Source: Phoenix dactylifera (lineage: Eukaryota; Streptophyta; Magnoliopsida; Arecales; Arecaceae). From it: DNA of 64,000 nt. How positions within the stretch are numbered: the stretch's first letter is position 1; the number at the start of each line of letters is the position of its first letter. The notes beneath the pieces are model-generated. The model did not search any database, was not told where the DNA came from, and saw only the letters and a list, made by a program, of their open reading frames with translations. The DNA is taken from NCBI RefSeq assembly GCF_009389715.1, contig NC_052392.1, forward strand, positions 33,218,125 through 33,282,124, written 5' to 3'. The translations under genes were made by a program, and so were the position numbers. Positions 13,296 through 25,016 of the stretch are shown piece after piece.

Positions 13296-13869
13296 ACACC
13301 CACTACGCGCACACTCCACAAAATTATCTAATTATTTATTTATCTTAAAACTTAGAAGCACATGTATTCATCTCTAGTAGTCTAAAATTTGTGCATAAGC
13401 TTATCTTAACATATTTTTTTTATTGCAAAGTTTGTTAAAATTTAAGTTTTAATGGAAGGGCATGTCTAAAATATCGCCATATTCATCTTTATGGCATACA
13501 AGGATAAGTTAGTTAATATGATAAGATATATGCAAAATAAATGCAGATATCATTTTATTGTGACAAAATAAATATAAGATATAGGTTTTTAACGTACATG
13601 CAAAATAAACACTTTTTGAAAGGTTCATATATGCAAGACCCTGATATGGCATCATGCATGCGGCACGGTATGTAAGATATGAATTAGGAAAAGAGAAATG
13701 GGACCAAACATTCTTTTTCTTAATCTCAAATTTCCGTTCTTTTGTCTTTGCATTGTTATAGGAGTCTCAACAGTTGACCAAACCTTAACTAATCTTTCTT
13801 AACTTTTACGTTAAAGAAGAGAAACCTCTCCATCTTTTTCCTTTTTTTGAGTACTACTATTAATATGGC

Positions 13870-14122
13870 CTCGTATAAGTAAATATAGCTAGCTAATTTG
13901 CCATCCAATTCACCTCCATGCGTCCTTCCATGTATCCTCCTCCGTTCTTTGCTCGCTTCCCTATAATCCTACCCACCTCCCAACGTAGCCACTCTTGTCA
14001 TCACCTCTCAATCCCTTCTGTAACATTCCCTTAAACCTTCCCCCAAACTGCCTCCCATGGTTTCTCTTCTCCTCCTTCGCCCTTAACAAGCCCTCGCTCC
14101 CCACCCAATCAAGGCAGGCAGG
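13870..14122 (+). promoter_or_regulatory. Putative promoter/5' UTR of the GATL gene
   Basis: A TATAAGTAAATATAG stretch at about 13875 is followed by a pyrimidine-rich CCTCC/CTTCCC leader up to the ATG at 14123. TTGACC (a W-box-like core) occurs at about 13774. Inferred from position and motifs only. Confidence 0.4.
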
Positions 14123-15205
14123 ATGGCCTCTTCCTCCCCTCTTTATTGCCTCCATGGCCTCCTGTCCTTGTCCTCCTCCATCTTACTCCCCATTCTTCTT
14201 TTCCAACATTATGCCATCGTTGAGGTTGCCCCCATCCGTATTGACATCATTCGACGCCCATCCATGATTCCAGCTGTCCCTACCTTTCGAGAGGCCCCTG
14301 CTTTTCGCAATGGTGATGAGTGCCCCCCACCATCTATTGCAGGGCTTGTCAATATTGCCATGACTTTAGATGCCAACTACCTACGTGGAACCATAGCTGC
14401 TGTCCTCTCTATCTTGCAGCATACCTCCTGCCCGGAGAGCGTCGTCTTCCACTTTCTTGCAGCTCGGCTCGAGCCTGACATCTTGACTAGCATCCGTTCT
14501 ACTTTTCCTTACCTCGACTTTCATGTCTACCGCTTTGAGAGCAATCGTGTGCGCGGTCGCATCTCTCGATCCATCCGCCATGCTCTTGACCAGCCACTTA
14601 ACTATGCTCGTATCTATCTTGCCGAGATCCTCCCTCCTGAAGTCACGCGCATTATTTACCTTGACTCTGATGTCATTGTTGTTGATGACATTCGCCAGTT
14701 GTGGGAGGCGGAGCTTGGGAACCACGTCATGGCCGCGCCTGAGTACTGCCATACCAACTTCACCAAGTACTTCACCGATGCCTTTTGGTTAGACCCGGAG
14801 CTTGCAAAAACCTTCGATGGCCGACAGCCTTGCTACTTCAATACTGGAGTGATGGTGATGGATGCTGAGAAGTGGAGACAAGGAGGTTACACCAAGATGG
14901 TGGAGGATTGGATGGAAGTACAGAAGCAAAAAAGAATCTACCACCTCGGCTCTTTGCCACCATTCTTGTTGGTCCTTGCTGGCAACATCAAAGCTGTCGA
15001 CCATCGTTGGAACCAGCATGGGTTGGGTGGAGACAACATTGAGGGAAAATGTCGAAACCTGCATCCAGGTCCCATTAGTCTCCTTCATTGGAGCGGTAAG
15101 GGAAAGCCATGGCTTCGACTAGACTCAAGAAAGCCTTGCACTGTGGATTATCTTTGGGCCCCTTATGATCTATATAGGTCTTCATCACCCACACTAGAAG
15201 AATGA
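14123..15205 (+). CDS. Galacturonosyltransferase-like protein (GATL3/GATL4 type), GT8 family
   Basis: Complete single-exon gene of 360 residues, the usual GATL length and structure. Residues 10-30 form a hydrophobic signal-anchor/signal peptide, expected for a Golgi lumen enzyme. [11 protein letters not shown] (about 57-67) leads into the GT8 domain, with [11 protein letters not shown] at 80-90, the DxD metal/nucleotide-sugar site in [11 protein letters not shown] (D181, D183), [11 protein letters not shown] at 237-247, NQHGLGGDN at 297-305 and the C-terminal [10 protein letters not shown] motif (H322). The tail [10 protein letters not shown] is close to Arabidopsis GATL3/GATL4 and unlike PARVUS/GATL1. 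GATLs act in pectin or glucuronoxylan primer synthesis; substrate within the GATL3/4 clade is not firmly assigned. The ATG is the first in frame and is preceded by a CT-rich leader. There are no frameshifts or premature stops. Confidence 0.95.
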   Translation: MASSSPLYCLHGLLSLSSSILLPILLFQHYAIVEVAPIRIDIIRRPSMIPAVPTFREAPAFRNGDECPPPSIAGLVNIAMTLDANYLRGTIAAVLSILQHTSCPESVVFHFLAARLEPDILTSIRSTFPYLDFHVYRFESNRVRGRISRSIRHALDQPLNYARIYLAEILPPEVTRIIYLDSDVIVVDDIRQLWEAELGNHVMAAPEYCHTNFTKYFTDAFWLDPELAKTFDGRQPCYFNTGVMVMDAEKWRQGGYTKMVEDWMEVQKQKRIYHLGSLPPFLLVLAGNIKAVDHRWNQHGLGGDNIEGKCRNLHPGPISLLHWSGKGKPWLRLDSRKPCTVDYLWAPYDLYRSSSPTLEE

Positions 15206-16579
15206 CCAAGAGAGATGGAAGAGAGGAGATAAAATAGAACAAAAAAAATGAGTAGAATAGGAGAGGAAGAATTTTTTTCCTTAACTTCTGAGAAGGAAAG
15301 TTAAAATGGAAGGAGAAAGCAGAGAGATATTTAATGTAGGAGAAGACATTTGCAATCTAACAATGTTTGGTAATTGATACTTGCAAAAAAGTTGGGAGAA
15401 GTCATTCCACTTTGTTGATCAGGAGGTTGATGAAAGAGGCCTTTTACTAGGAAGTGACTAGGGGGGGTGGGGAAAGAGAGAGAGGTGCTGCTACTAAGTA
15501 GGCCACTAGATGGTCTTCAAGAACAAGCTAATCATGAGGGATGATAGCTTTGGGTTTTCCTCTTTTTTGTATTTATTTGTTTTTGTTCTTTGGCTAGATT
15601 TGGTTGTAGTTGTTTTGTCTTTTGAGTCAATGATGTAAAAGGACAACCAAAATTATTGCTTGTAGTACTTGTGCATGATAAATATATAGTGATTGTGGTG
15701 ATGTGTAAAGGAATTAGAAAGAGTAGAGTGTTTGTAAATTAAATTGACCTAGAGTTCTTATGCACACAATTATGAAAACCTAATTTCTGATTTCTACAAG
15801 GATGAGTGTGCTAGGAGTTTATATACTCATGTTCTAAATTTTTCTTGTTCATTAAATGGTGAAGGAGCTCAAATGAGTTTTGGGCTTGATATGTTCACGA
15901 GCACAACATGGTTTATTTGTAATTCTCCATGTTGCAATATCTTTCATTCAGAGGATGTTTCATGTTCAATTCTTGTGAGGTCATTCCAAATGTTGGCGTG
16001 AATGATTCTTCTATTCTACGGAATGATTGATAGCGCACCTATTGTTATTATGAGAGGAGATGAAAGGGAAAAAAAAAGAAGAACAAATACACTATTAGAG
16101 ATAGTCTACATTAATAAGTCTGCCTTATTTGAAAAGTAAATTCTCTTCTTTTGGTTTCTATACTCTATAAATTAAGCTCTTCACACATCTGCCTTTGTCA
16201 TCTTCATATCCATAGATCTCACAAAAAGGATTGCAACCATAATTGCATACTTTATGCTGGATAGATATACCTATTCATGAATCAAATGAAGCAAACCCAT
16301 CTATTATAATATTAAACCAAACTTTGAGTGTCGCTCCATTTTTAAGGCCTTGTGTCATTGCAAAAGTAGGGTAATACTAGTTAGATTGTGGATGCACGAT
16401 GTTGAATTCCTATGAACTAATGACAAGTATGGGTCCTTAATATGTACATGCGAAAATACAACAAAGGCTTGTGTAACTCTCAACTTCAAAGGGATAGCTA
16501 AGAGTTCTAGTGTTCTTCTAGATATGTTCTAGTACTGTCACCATTGAAATAAGAAAAATTAAATAAAAAGTTATGCAAG
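15206..16579. other. GATL 3' region and intergenic DNA
   Basis: The first ~450 bases are probably the GATL 3' UTR (purine-rich, then TTTTGTATTTATTTG). The rest is AT-rich without coding signal. Confidence 0.5.
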
Positions 16580-16583
16580 CAGC

Positions 16584-16823
16584 CCTACTTTCCTTGTTCT
16601 AGTTAATGGAGTGCCCACTATCTGGTTTCTATCCACCCTTGGATTACATCGAGGTTGTCCTTTATCTTCTTTCCTTTCTATTTTGTGCTTGGATACGTTA
16701 TCTAGAGCTTTGCATCAAGCAGTTAGGGAGGCAAACTATCTTGCAAATTGGCTCACTAGAAGATATTCAAATATGGATTTTATCAGCAACTCTTTATCCA
16801 CCCTGATTTCTCTTGATTGTTAA
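16584..16823 (+). pseudogene. LINE reverse-transcriptase fragment
   Basis: The plus-strand frame reads VNGVPTIWFLSTLGLHRGCP and then LSSFLSILCLDTLSRAL. This is the reverse-transcriptase block between the template-grip motif (G-RQGCPLSP in intact plant LINEs, here GLHRGCPLSS) and the FxLCxDxLSRAL segment. Only about 80 codons survive and no catalytic YADD box follows, so this is a 5'- and 3'-truncated relic of a non-LTR retrotransposon. Confidence 0.75.
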
Positions 16824-17859
16824 TGTATGATGCCATGAGTTGGAGTTATTTACGTTCCTCGTAAATATTCTTGGGGTCCTTTATATGTATTTTTGTATAT
16901 AAACATATACATAGTAGCACATTTTAATGGCTATTATCTGCCTACATTTTATAAGTACAATAACAATTTTTACGTAAGAATCCAATACTATTTTTGTACT
17001 AATATTTTGTAATATATATGACCCGAAAATAGTAGCTAAAGAATAACATGCAATGGTTGCTATAAAAGCTCTTAAGCTCTCCCATACTGTATGTGTGCTA
17101 GCATAAACATACTTATGCATGAATCATGCATGCAACACATTGTTTTTTTGATAGTGAAATATCATTCATTTCAAATAATCAATACCGTTTAACATTGCTG
17201 TTATTACAGCTGCATTATAAATTTGTAATGGCTAATAAACAGTCATTATAACAGGCATTATTTCATTCCAATAAAAGAATATTCAAATAGTGGATGTTTA
17301 GAAGATTAATGGCCAAATACTAGAGGCTGCATATAACATTTTAATCACTTCATTATGCCCTTAATTTCTCGAATTATGAGGTATGCACCAATGGACACGC
17401 ATGAACACGTTCCCATGCACTATTCACAAATTAAAACGATTTCTATGTTAAAATTGTTTAACCTTTCAAAAAAAATATCGATACTTTTAAGATTGCTATT
17501 ATTTCACTGTTAATGATGGCTGCAATATAACAGCTAAAAACAACAGTTACAACTGATTAATGTCATTATCATGCTCTTGATTTCTATTTTCCTTAAAGAA
17601 ACTAGATTTTATTTGTTTTAAAATACTAGAGTTTTTTTTGTTAATCATATCTTTTATGAATCCCAGAGAATTGCTTTGCTTCATTGCAATACGGGTGTGG
17701 AATAATTTAGTTTTGAAGTTGGGAGAGAGGACCGAATGGCCTTAGATTTCTTTTTTTCGGTGGAAAACAAATGGCCTTAAAATTTCGCAGTCCGTTACCT
17801 TGGTTTTGAAGAGTTAAGAGGGGGGAGTAATTGTTGGGTGGAACCAGCGGTTGTAGCAT

Positions 17860-17860
<1 letters not shown>
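16824..17860. other. Intergenic AT-rich stretch with TAATGGC/GCCATTA-type short inverted motifs
   Basis: Motifs such as TAATGGCTATTAT, GCTGTTATTACAGC and AATGATGGCTGCAATATAAC recur in both orientations between 16920 and 17560. They look like the remains of a foldback or MITE-like element without clear ends. No coding potential is seen. Confidence 0.35.

Positions 17861-17891
<31 letters not shown>
17860..17891. repeat. (GA)n microsatellite
   Basis: Fifteen or more uninterrupted AG units, about 200 bases upstream of the X8-domain gene start, plausibly in its promoter or 5' leader. Confidence 0.9.
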
Positions 17892-17894
<3 letters not shown>

Positions 17895-18087
17895 TGTTAA
17901 GGTGGTGGAGGCGAATCCGGCGGTCTCTCTCTCCAACCAGGCCAAGATAAAATTTGGCGTCAATACAGCCGTTGCCATGGCGTTTCACCTGCCTGCTTGC
18001 TCTCCTCCTTTAAAACCCAACACCTGTGCTCTCTCTCTCACACACACACCCATTCTCCCCTCCCTTCCCCTCTTAAGAACAAAAGCA

Positions 18088-19459
18088 ATGGCAAGAAAAG
18101 TGGAGGCACCTACTTCTTTAGCTCTCTTTTTTCCTCTGTTACTCCTTTCTTTTGCTGCAGGTAAGAGCTAGGATGCTATATATCCAGTCCCTCCTGGTAT
18201 TCTTGTAGCCTTCTTTTCCCAATCAAGTGCCACATTTGCTTAATAGATAGCTTTTGGGTGGCTCCCTACTTCCTTGTCTTCCTCTTAAGTAATCAAATGA
18301 CAAGCTTTTTCATGGTAATCTTGCTTGAGTTTTTCTTGAACTAATCCATTTTAGGCTCTTCCATTCTTCCTTTTGGATATTCTTTAGTTTGCTATTTATA
18401 CAGATGCTAGCACCCAAAGTGATAATAGGATTCTCTCTTCTACTTTTTTTTTTCTCCAATGCTTTCGCTTATACAGTTCAAAGGTTTTGAGAAGTTGCAG
18501 TTTTTATCTTTCTGTTTTTTTAGTAGTTTACACTGTTGCATGATTAGAATAGGCTTATAGCTTGCAGCAAAATATTGGTTCTTCCAATATGACATGTATC
18601 TTTACTTGATCGATATGTGATTTTATAATCCTGAAATGTGTACACCTTCTTCAAAAGATTTAAATCATTTGCTTTCTTTTCTAAAAGTTTCTTATGACAA
18701 GATCATACTATTGAACTTCTTTTTAATCTGATCCCTTTTAGCTTGAATTGGATAGCGAATTATTACCAATTTTCAGTATGTTATTCGTCTATATTAAAAT
18801 GTCAGCAGTACCTCACATCAACCATACAACTTTTTTATACAAAGTTTTCTTATGTTACTCATCCATGTTAATGCAACTTTTACTCTTGTTTATTCACAGG
18901 GAGAGCTGTTGCAACATCACAAGGACAGGTAAATTACCTTGCATGATCATCATGCCTATAGAATTCTCATTTAATTATATAAGAAATTGCTTTACATGTT
19001 ACCAAAACTATTACAGTTTGAAAGATTACATATGAGTCAACTGATGTACAGGGGATTTTGTTCTGTTGTTGCAGAAAACTTGGTGTGTGGCGAAACCTTC
19101 ATCCAATGAAGCTACTCTGACTGAAAACTTAAACTATGCTTGCTCTCAGGTGGACTGCAAGGTACTGCAGAAGGATTGCCTTTGTTTTTACCCTGATAAC
19201 CTCATATCCCATGCTTCAGTTGCCATGAACCTCTACTACCAAACCCGAGGCCGGAACTACTGGAACTGCCACTTTAAGAACTCTGGGCTCATCACAACAA
19301 CCGACCCAAGTAAGTCTCAAATTCCATGCACTCCAAGTTAACATTACATCTCCTCCCTCATTCACCTAAGTTCAAAATTTAACTAAACTCAGTTTGCTGA
19401 TAATTTCTAAATCTGTTTCTCTTGTAGGTTTTGGCAGCTGCAATTATGCCTATTATTGA
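18088..19459 (+). CDS. X8-domain (CBM43) secreted protein, Ole e 10/PDCB-like
   Basis: Four exons: 18088..18160, 18900..18928, 19075..19309 and 19428..19459. All introns are GT..AG, the phases join perfectly, and they encode 122 residues ending NYAYY then TGA. Residues 1-25 (MARKVEAPTSLALFFPLLLL) are a signal peptide. The X8 domain starts at KTWCVAK (C38) and includes YACSQVDCK, DCLCFYPDN, HASVAMNLYYQ, NCHF and TTTDPSFGSC; these cysteines form the family's disulfides. Family knowledge: X8/CBM43 domains bind beta-1,3-glucan (callose), either fused to glucanases, GPI-anchored at plasmodesmata, or as free small proteins. No C-terminal hydrophobic GPI-signal tail is present, so this is predicted to be a free apoplastic protein. 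The tiny 29 bp exon 2 (RAVATSQGQ) is inferred from phase and splice consensus. Confidence 0.88.
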
Positions 19460-21298
19460 CTAACAGGGAAAATTCTTAACTAGATCAAGCTGTAGCTCTG
19501 ATGGAGATTGATAAAGTTGTCATAGTCATGCTGGTTTCTGCATTAGAATTTCTCTTGGATATCTACAAATATTGTGTTAGTCTTTGCACTTTGCTGCATT
19601 AGGATATCTTTAATGTATCAAGAAAATCTGTCCTTTTATTTGATGTTCTGTCTGCCGATTTTTATACTTCTCCATGGATGGTGATTGTTAATCAAGCGAA
19701 GAAGGCAAATACTAACCATCATGCACATATTTGATTTTGTTCGTAGAGCAGTGGAAGTGGATGATTCTCACATATAATGTGGAAACTTTTGGGCAACAAG
19801 GCATTCCCATAAAACTCCATTTCTAAACATCAAACTGAGATTGAAAGCATGGAATGCAACTGTCTTCAATGAAGACAGTGCTAGATAGTGAGGTGCAAGC
19901 ATTGTTTTAGCCTATGCATGTAACTATTGGTTGGCAGATCACGTCCTCGATGAACCAACCAATCTCACGATCTTGCACCCATCATTGCTGCTTGTCTCTC
20001 TGTAAATAGATGAGTTTATTTTGATTTTTCTTAGCAAATCAAATGAACATTGATCAATTTACTAAAGTAACGCTGGAGAAGTAAAAACATGGTTACATAA
20101 TGAAGGTGGGAAAAAATGATGGCTTCATATATGAGGACTAAATCTTGGTAAACCATACATGTTTTCTTGAGAAGCTTTATAGTCCATGCAACAAGGCTGA
20201 GAAATTTAACCAGTGATTAGCCTCAGTAATCCTTCGCAGCCATCTCCATTGGCTACTGTAAGTTATGACAAATATGTGAAGAACATCCATGTAAACAAAC
20301 TACCTGTTTTATGTGCAACAAGATCTCCAGTCTATTTGTCCCAGGTTTGCATATGTAGGCCAACAAAGTACGCCAAAGTACTGATAGGTTGCAGCATTGA
20401 TAGGTTCCGGCCATCAAAGTCTGAAAAAGAAGTGATATCAGACTATATTTGTGTAATAATTCCTGAGGATTAAAACGATGCATCTTTATTTTTTTTTCAA
20501 GGTTTTCTTTCTTTTTCTGTTTTCTTTTTACCTCTTTTCCTCTCTAAAAATTGAATTATACTGGAACAGCTTTTATAACGAGGAACCCTTTCAATAAATT
20601 GTAGTACTTAGAAAACGAGCATCTGAAGAGACAGGACTTGTACCTTCTTTGTTACAGGAATGCCTACCTTCCCAAGGCATCATAACAAGCACCTTCAGGG
20701 ATCAATGTGATGAGGGTGTCGTTGATTTGCATGTATTGACGTTTTTTTTTTCTCAAAATATATATTGATGTCTATCTTTGAAGAAATCGGAGGACGTAGT
20801 TGGATACTTTGTCATTTGATGGGCTCATAATGTTATCTACCTTCTTATCAATTTTCATTTCTACAAACTTCTGTTCATTTTGCTGTTTATAAGTAATGTG
20901 CTTCAATGTTTTTTGCTGAAATTGATGTGATATTCCATACTTGGCCCACGTAAGGTTCTTGGCTTGCTAGAGCGGAAAAGGGTGAAGATATTAGCTAGTA
21001 ATTTATTCCATACTTGGCCCACGTACAGTTCCCCCCTTTACATTGGAATAAATGGAACAAAATTCACTAGTAAAATGGAAAAAAGAAAAAAAGCCCTGCG
21101 ATCTCAGGCATGTATAATTCTAGTATTAGTACACCCTTTCATCATTAATAACAAAATTGTCATACAAAGCTAAAGGTGAAAGGAAGCATATGTTATATCA
21201 GCAGCTGCACCTCCAGAGGAGAGTTGATAGAGGGAACATGCTGATGCCATTATTAATATCAACCCTTTTCAGCATATAATGCATATTGAAAAGGTTTG
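19460..21298. other. X8 gene 3' region and intergenic stretch
   Basis: The first ~200 bases are likely 3' UTR. Beyond them are only short ORFs without recognisable motifs, such as the two overlapping opposite-strand frames at 20213-20483, which I do not treat as genes. Confidence 0.5.
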
Positions 21299-22332
21299 TT
21301 TCCGAGTTTCTCCCTTGATTCCTCACCGAAACCTCGCCGGATCGAGCTAAGATTTTCAACTTCTCTCTCTCCTCCTCTCTTCCGCTGTAGGCCATTGATT
21401 TCTCTTGAATTAGGCCAGAAAATTATTGGATTTCTGCCAAATTCCGCCATCGCTGGCCGCCGAGTAGTCGCCGTCTAGGTCCCTGAGTTTGGGTAGCAGC
21501 TAGTTAGTGGGTCGTTCATGATTCATGTCGAGTTGATCATCTCTTGCTCTTTTTGATTTTTTTTCTTTCTTTCTTGTGCCAGCATGCCACCATCGTCGGA
21601 ACAGCTGACGAGCTACCTGTGGCTACTGTCATCGGGACGGGCCATCATGGTTGCAACCCCCTCTAATTCGAAGAGGAAAGGGAGAGACAAGCTCTCCTCT
21701 ATTTTGGAAAAGACGAGAGCTCTCTCAAGTACTTTTAGCCAGATTGATGGCTCTCCTTTCGTAGTATCTATATTTTTTAGAGTAATTTATTTCTCTTTGG
21801 AGCCACCACCTATCTATTTCTTCAAAATCAATTTTGATGGTAGTGTCATGAAGAAAGATAAATTAGGTGGAGCAAGTTTTGTTATCTGAAATGACAGTGT
21901 TGCTTTCGTAGCCGTGGGTGGTATTACAGTTTTTGATATTGCGGTGTTGACGGATGAGTTGAGGGCAGCATGGAAGGGTCTCAATTATGCTGTCCATATA
22001 TTACAAGCTTCACAGATTCATTTAGAGAATGACTCTATGACGATTATCAAATGGCTTTATAATCCAACTCACTCTGAGCATAGATGTCATCCTATTTTAT
22101 ACAATTACTAGAAACTATTGCAATCATTATAATCTTTTGAGATCTTGCATATTTATAGAGAAGCAAATAATGCTTTTGATTGGATAACAACATATATAGC
22201 GAATCATACAGGTTCTACTTTATGGACGTCTATGGCTGATCTTCCTCTCTAGTTTTGTAGTATTTTATTTTCTGACTCTCTTGGATGTATCTTGTTTAAT
22301 TTAAATCATCTGATTTCTCCAAAAAAAAAAAA
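21299..22332 (+). pseudogene. 3' end of a LINE with RNase H domain and poly(A) tail
   Basis: The RNase H-like domain is readable from about 21810. FFKINFDGSV carries the first catalytic Asp, LTDELRAAWKGL the Glu and HLENDSMTIIKWL the second Asp, followed by YREANNAFDWI. The frame is broken by an in-frame TGA after ASFVI (21888-21890), a TAG after LYNY (22109-22111) and further changes before the C-terminal MADLPL. A TCTCC(A)13 tract at 22316-22332 marks the 3' end. This arrangement is typical of plant L1-type LINEs. The 5' limit is uncertain because sequence upstream of 21780 has no recognisable domain. It may belong to a different element from the RT fragment at 16.6 kb. Confidence 0.75.
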
Positions 22333-23079
22333 GTTGATGGCCGGAAAACATTTTGATGAGGCAATACCTCCATGGCTAGGGCAGCATCATCAAATATAAT
22401 GGACTTAGTGAACCTAGCTTGAAGACAATATATGTTGGTAGTTGGCATGAACTTCTGGATCATCCAACGTTGCCGGGTCCCCCCTTACCACATCCACCAT
22501 GTCCTTGCTCCGGACAATTCTTGCACTTGCTCATTTGCCTATCCTTCATTTTCTTTTACAAATGCATGTGTGAGATGTTACAATTTTTTTTTAATGCTTC
22601 AAAAGGTTTAAATTCTCATATTTAATAATCCTATATTGGATATTTAGATGCAAGAAGACTAGTATTTATTGAAGTCTAGGAATTCTAGGCCTGGTTGAGC
22701 CTTGTGGGTTTTAGGTTGGAGGCGACGTGCTCACTCGACTTGCTAGCTATGGCATGCATGATGGGAATGCATGCATGGTTAGCATTTTTGGCCACACTCC
22801 TCAAATCTGACTTATGTTACAAATTTCAAAAGATTAAAATGCTTTAGAGAACACATTATTTTGGGTCTATTTGAGGTGCCAACATAGATAAGTTATTAAG
22901 GCCTTTATTGAAATAACTATTGAGGCTGGCCTCCCCGTAGGTTACCTGTATGAAGGTTCCAAGACAAGGATCTCAATAGCTATTTCACGTTTGAATTTTC
23001 CTCTCTCTCTTCCTTCCGAGTGTCCTATTTTTTTTTTTTCTCCTCTCTCACATTTTTCCTGCTTTCATTCTACTCTCCT
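22333..23079. other. Intergenic stretch
   Basis: No coding or structural signal apart from a CATGCATG-rich patch at about 22753-22777. Confidence 0.5.
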
Positions 23080-23084
23080 TACCA

Positions 23085-23274
23085 CCAAAGTGATAGCACA
23101 GTTGGAATGGGGCTAAGATTCTACAGGAGTGATAAAGGTTCGAAACGCACAGGCGTGCGAAAACTTGCGACTTGCATCAAACATTTTCTGATGGAAGGGG
23201 AGCCTAGTGGAGGCTGCTACGCGGGTGCGTTCGTCCCTCCCTCCTTCTATTTTTCACCCCCCTCAAAAAAAAGG
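23085..23274 (+). mobile_element. tRNA-derived SINE, copy 1
   Basis: The Pol III A box TAGCACAGTTGG (23094-23105) and B box GGTTCGAAACG (23137-23147) are well placed for a tRNA-derived promoter. The body contains GGGGAGCCTAGTGGAGGCTG and GCTACGCGGGTGCGTTCGTC and ends in a CCCCCCTC(A)8 tail. It shares its B-box region (GGTTCGAAACGCAC-GGCG) and 3' part (AGTGGA-GCTACG-GGGTG) with the element at 26.24-26.57 kb. Not the Au family. Confidence 0.65.
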
Positions 23275-24344
23275 AAGTCCACTGGGTCAAACTTCTACAT
23301 AATCATGCTCGTGATAGGATTTCATGTTATACATTAGGATGATCTTGCCAAAAACTTGCGTGAGGGGACGGATTCATTCTTATGATAATGTTCCTACACG
23401 TCTCATTCTGGACACATCGCTTTAATTTCTTGCATTATTTAAGTTTCCAAAATTATTTCAAACTATTTGTATAATATTTTTTTCATTTTAAATTATATAA
23501 AATTGTGAGGTCCGATTCTTTTGGCCAACCTAAATTTTTGAACCAAGCCCGGTCCACTAGACCAGCTTGGAATGGGTTGGTTTAACCCAGCCATGGGTTA
23601 GGCAGCATGTGCTCCGTATGTGCCAAAGCAACAGAAGACTCCTGATAAGAGTCTTTTCCTCTTCAACTTCTAGTGGGAGTTAGACAAGGGTGGCTACCGG
23701 AATAAGAAGGTTCCCCTTGAGCTTTAACTCTCGGGCAACCCACTCCGCTAGAACTCTCTGGCAAAGGCTGTAGACGATAATCCCTGTCAATATCCATGCC
23801 TTCCTGGACGCTTCCACTCGCTCTGCCAGCAGCTCGAGAACCTCTAAGGCCCTGTTTGGGAGAGCTTTTGGAGGGCCAAAAAGCACTTTCTGGCCCTCCA
23901 AAAGTACTTTTAGGGAAAAAAGTGTGTTTGGTAAAATTTCCAAAAAGCTGTTTCAGCTTTTGCGGGAAGCTGAAAACAGCTTTTTGGCAGAAGCTCAATT
24001 TTGGAGCTTTCCGAAAACGCTGTTTTCAGCTTTGTCGGGAAGCTGTATTTTTGACCAAAATACCCCCATTTAAAAGTTTCTTTTTCCTCCCAAAAATCTC
24101 AATCCCACCGCCTCTTTCTCTCTCACCATCCCCCCCTCTCTCTCTCTCCCTCTCTATCTCCTTCTCCTCAATGCCGTCGGCCCTCCTCTTTTTTTTTTTT
24201 TTTTTGGAGGCAGCCACCACGCCGGCCACCCGTGGCCGCGCCCCTCAGCCCCCACCCAAGCCCCCCGCCGCTGCGACCCACCACACAGCCAAAAAAAAAA
24301 AAGGAAGGGGAGGAAGGGGCCGCCATGGCCGCTGCCTCCCCGGC

Positions 24345-24720
24345 CGGCCCGCCGTCTCGGCCCCCTCCCGAGGCCCTCCCTCCCCCGCGGTCGCCGCGGC
24401 ACGCCGTCCCGGCCCCCTCCGAGCCCCTCCTCCCCCGCGGTCGCCGCGGCACGCCGTCCCGGCCCTCTCCCGAGCCCCCTCCCCCCGCGGTCGTCGGGGC
24501 CCGCTGTCCCGGCCCCCTCCCGAGCCCCCCTCCCCGCGGTCGCCGCGGCACGCCGTCCCGGCCCCCTCCCGAGCCCCCCTCCCCCCGCGGTCGCCGCGGC
24601 ACGCCGTCCCGGCCCCCTCCCGAGCCCCCCTCCCCCCGCGGCCGTCGGGGCCCGCTGTCCCGGCCCCGTCCCGAGCCCCCCTCCTCCCGCGGCCGCCGCG
24701 GCCCGCCGTCCAGGCCCCCC
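24345..24720. repeat. GC-rich ~50 bp minisatellite inside the Harbinger-like element
   Basis: About seven or eight units with spacing of 49-51 bases, judged by the ACGCCGTCCCGG or CCGCTGTCCCGG core at 24401, 24451, 24501, 24550, 24601, 24652 and 24702. Each unit carries CGCGGTCGCCGCGGC followed by CCCCTCCCGAGCCCC. The array is CpG-dense. It keeps long ORFs open on both strands only because of composition and near-51-base periodicity; those Pro/Arg- or Gly/Arg-rich ORFs are not credible proteins. Confidence 0.9.
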
Positions 24721-24769
24721 TCCCGCAGCTCGGTCCCCCTTCCGGCGCCGCCGGCTTCGCGGGAGAAGA

Positions 24770-25016
24770 AGAAAGGAGAAGAAGGAAAGAGAGGAAGGAA
24801 GGAGAAGAAGAGAAGAAAAAAGAAAAGAAAAAAGAAGAAGAAAAGGAAAGAAAAAAGAGAAGAAAAAAAAAGAAAAAGAAAAAAAAAAGAAAAATAAAGA
24901 AAAATAAATAAATAAATAAATATGTATATAAATGAACGAATAAATAAATAAATAAAATAATAAATAAATATATTTCAATGAAATAAAATAATAAATAAAT
25001 AAATAAATAAAAATAT
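24770..25016. repeat. Purine tract followed by (AAAT)n array
   Basis: About 120 bases of almost pure A/G on the plus strand run into repeated AAATAAATAAAT units interrupted by ATGTATATAAATG. Confidence 0.85.

Noticed and set aside
12966..13377. Several Tyr/Ile/His/Cys-rich ORFs on both strands
   Set aside because: Translations of a dinucleotide microsatellite.
14381..15088. ORFs antisense to the GATL gene
   Set aside because: Shadow frames of an intact GT8 coding sequence.
21198..21478. Short overlapping ORFs just before the LINE RNase H tail
   Set aside because: No motif, both strands open, probably 5' part of the LINE fragment or its flank.
23796..24978. Long Pro/Arg-rich (plus) and Gly/Arg-rich (minus) ORFs over the GC minisatellite
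   Set aside because: They arise from a near-51-base-period GC repeat, poly-purine and AAAT arrays inside a transposon; open frames exist on both strands with no domain or splice context.
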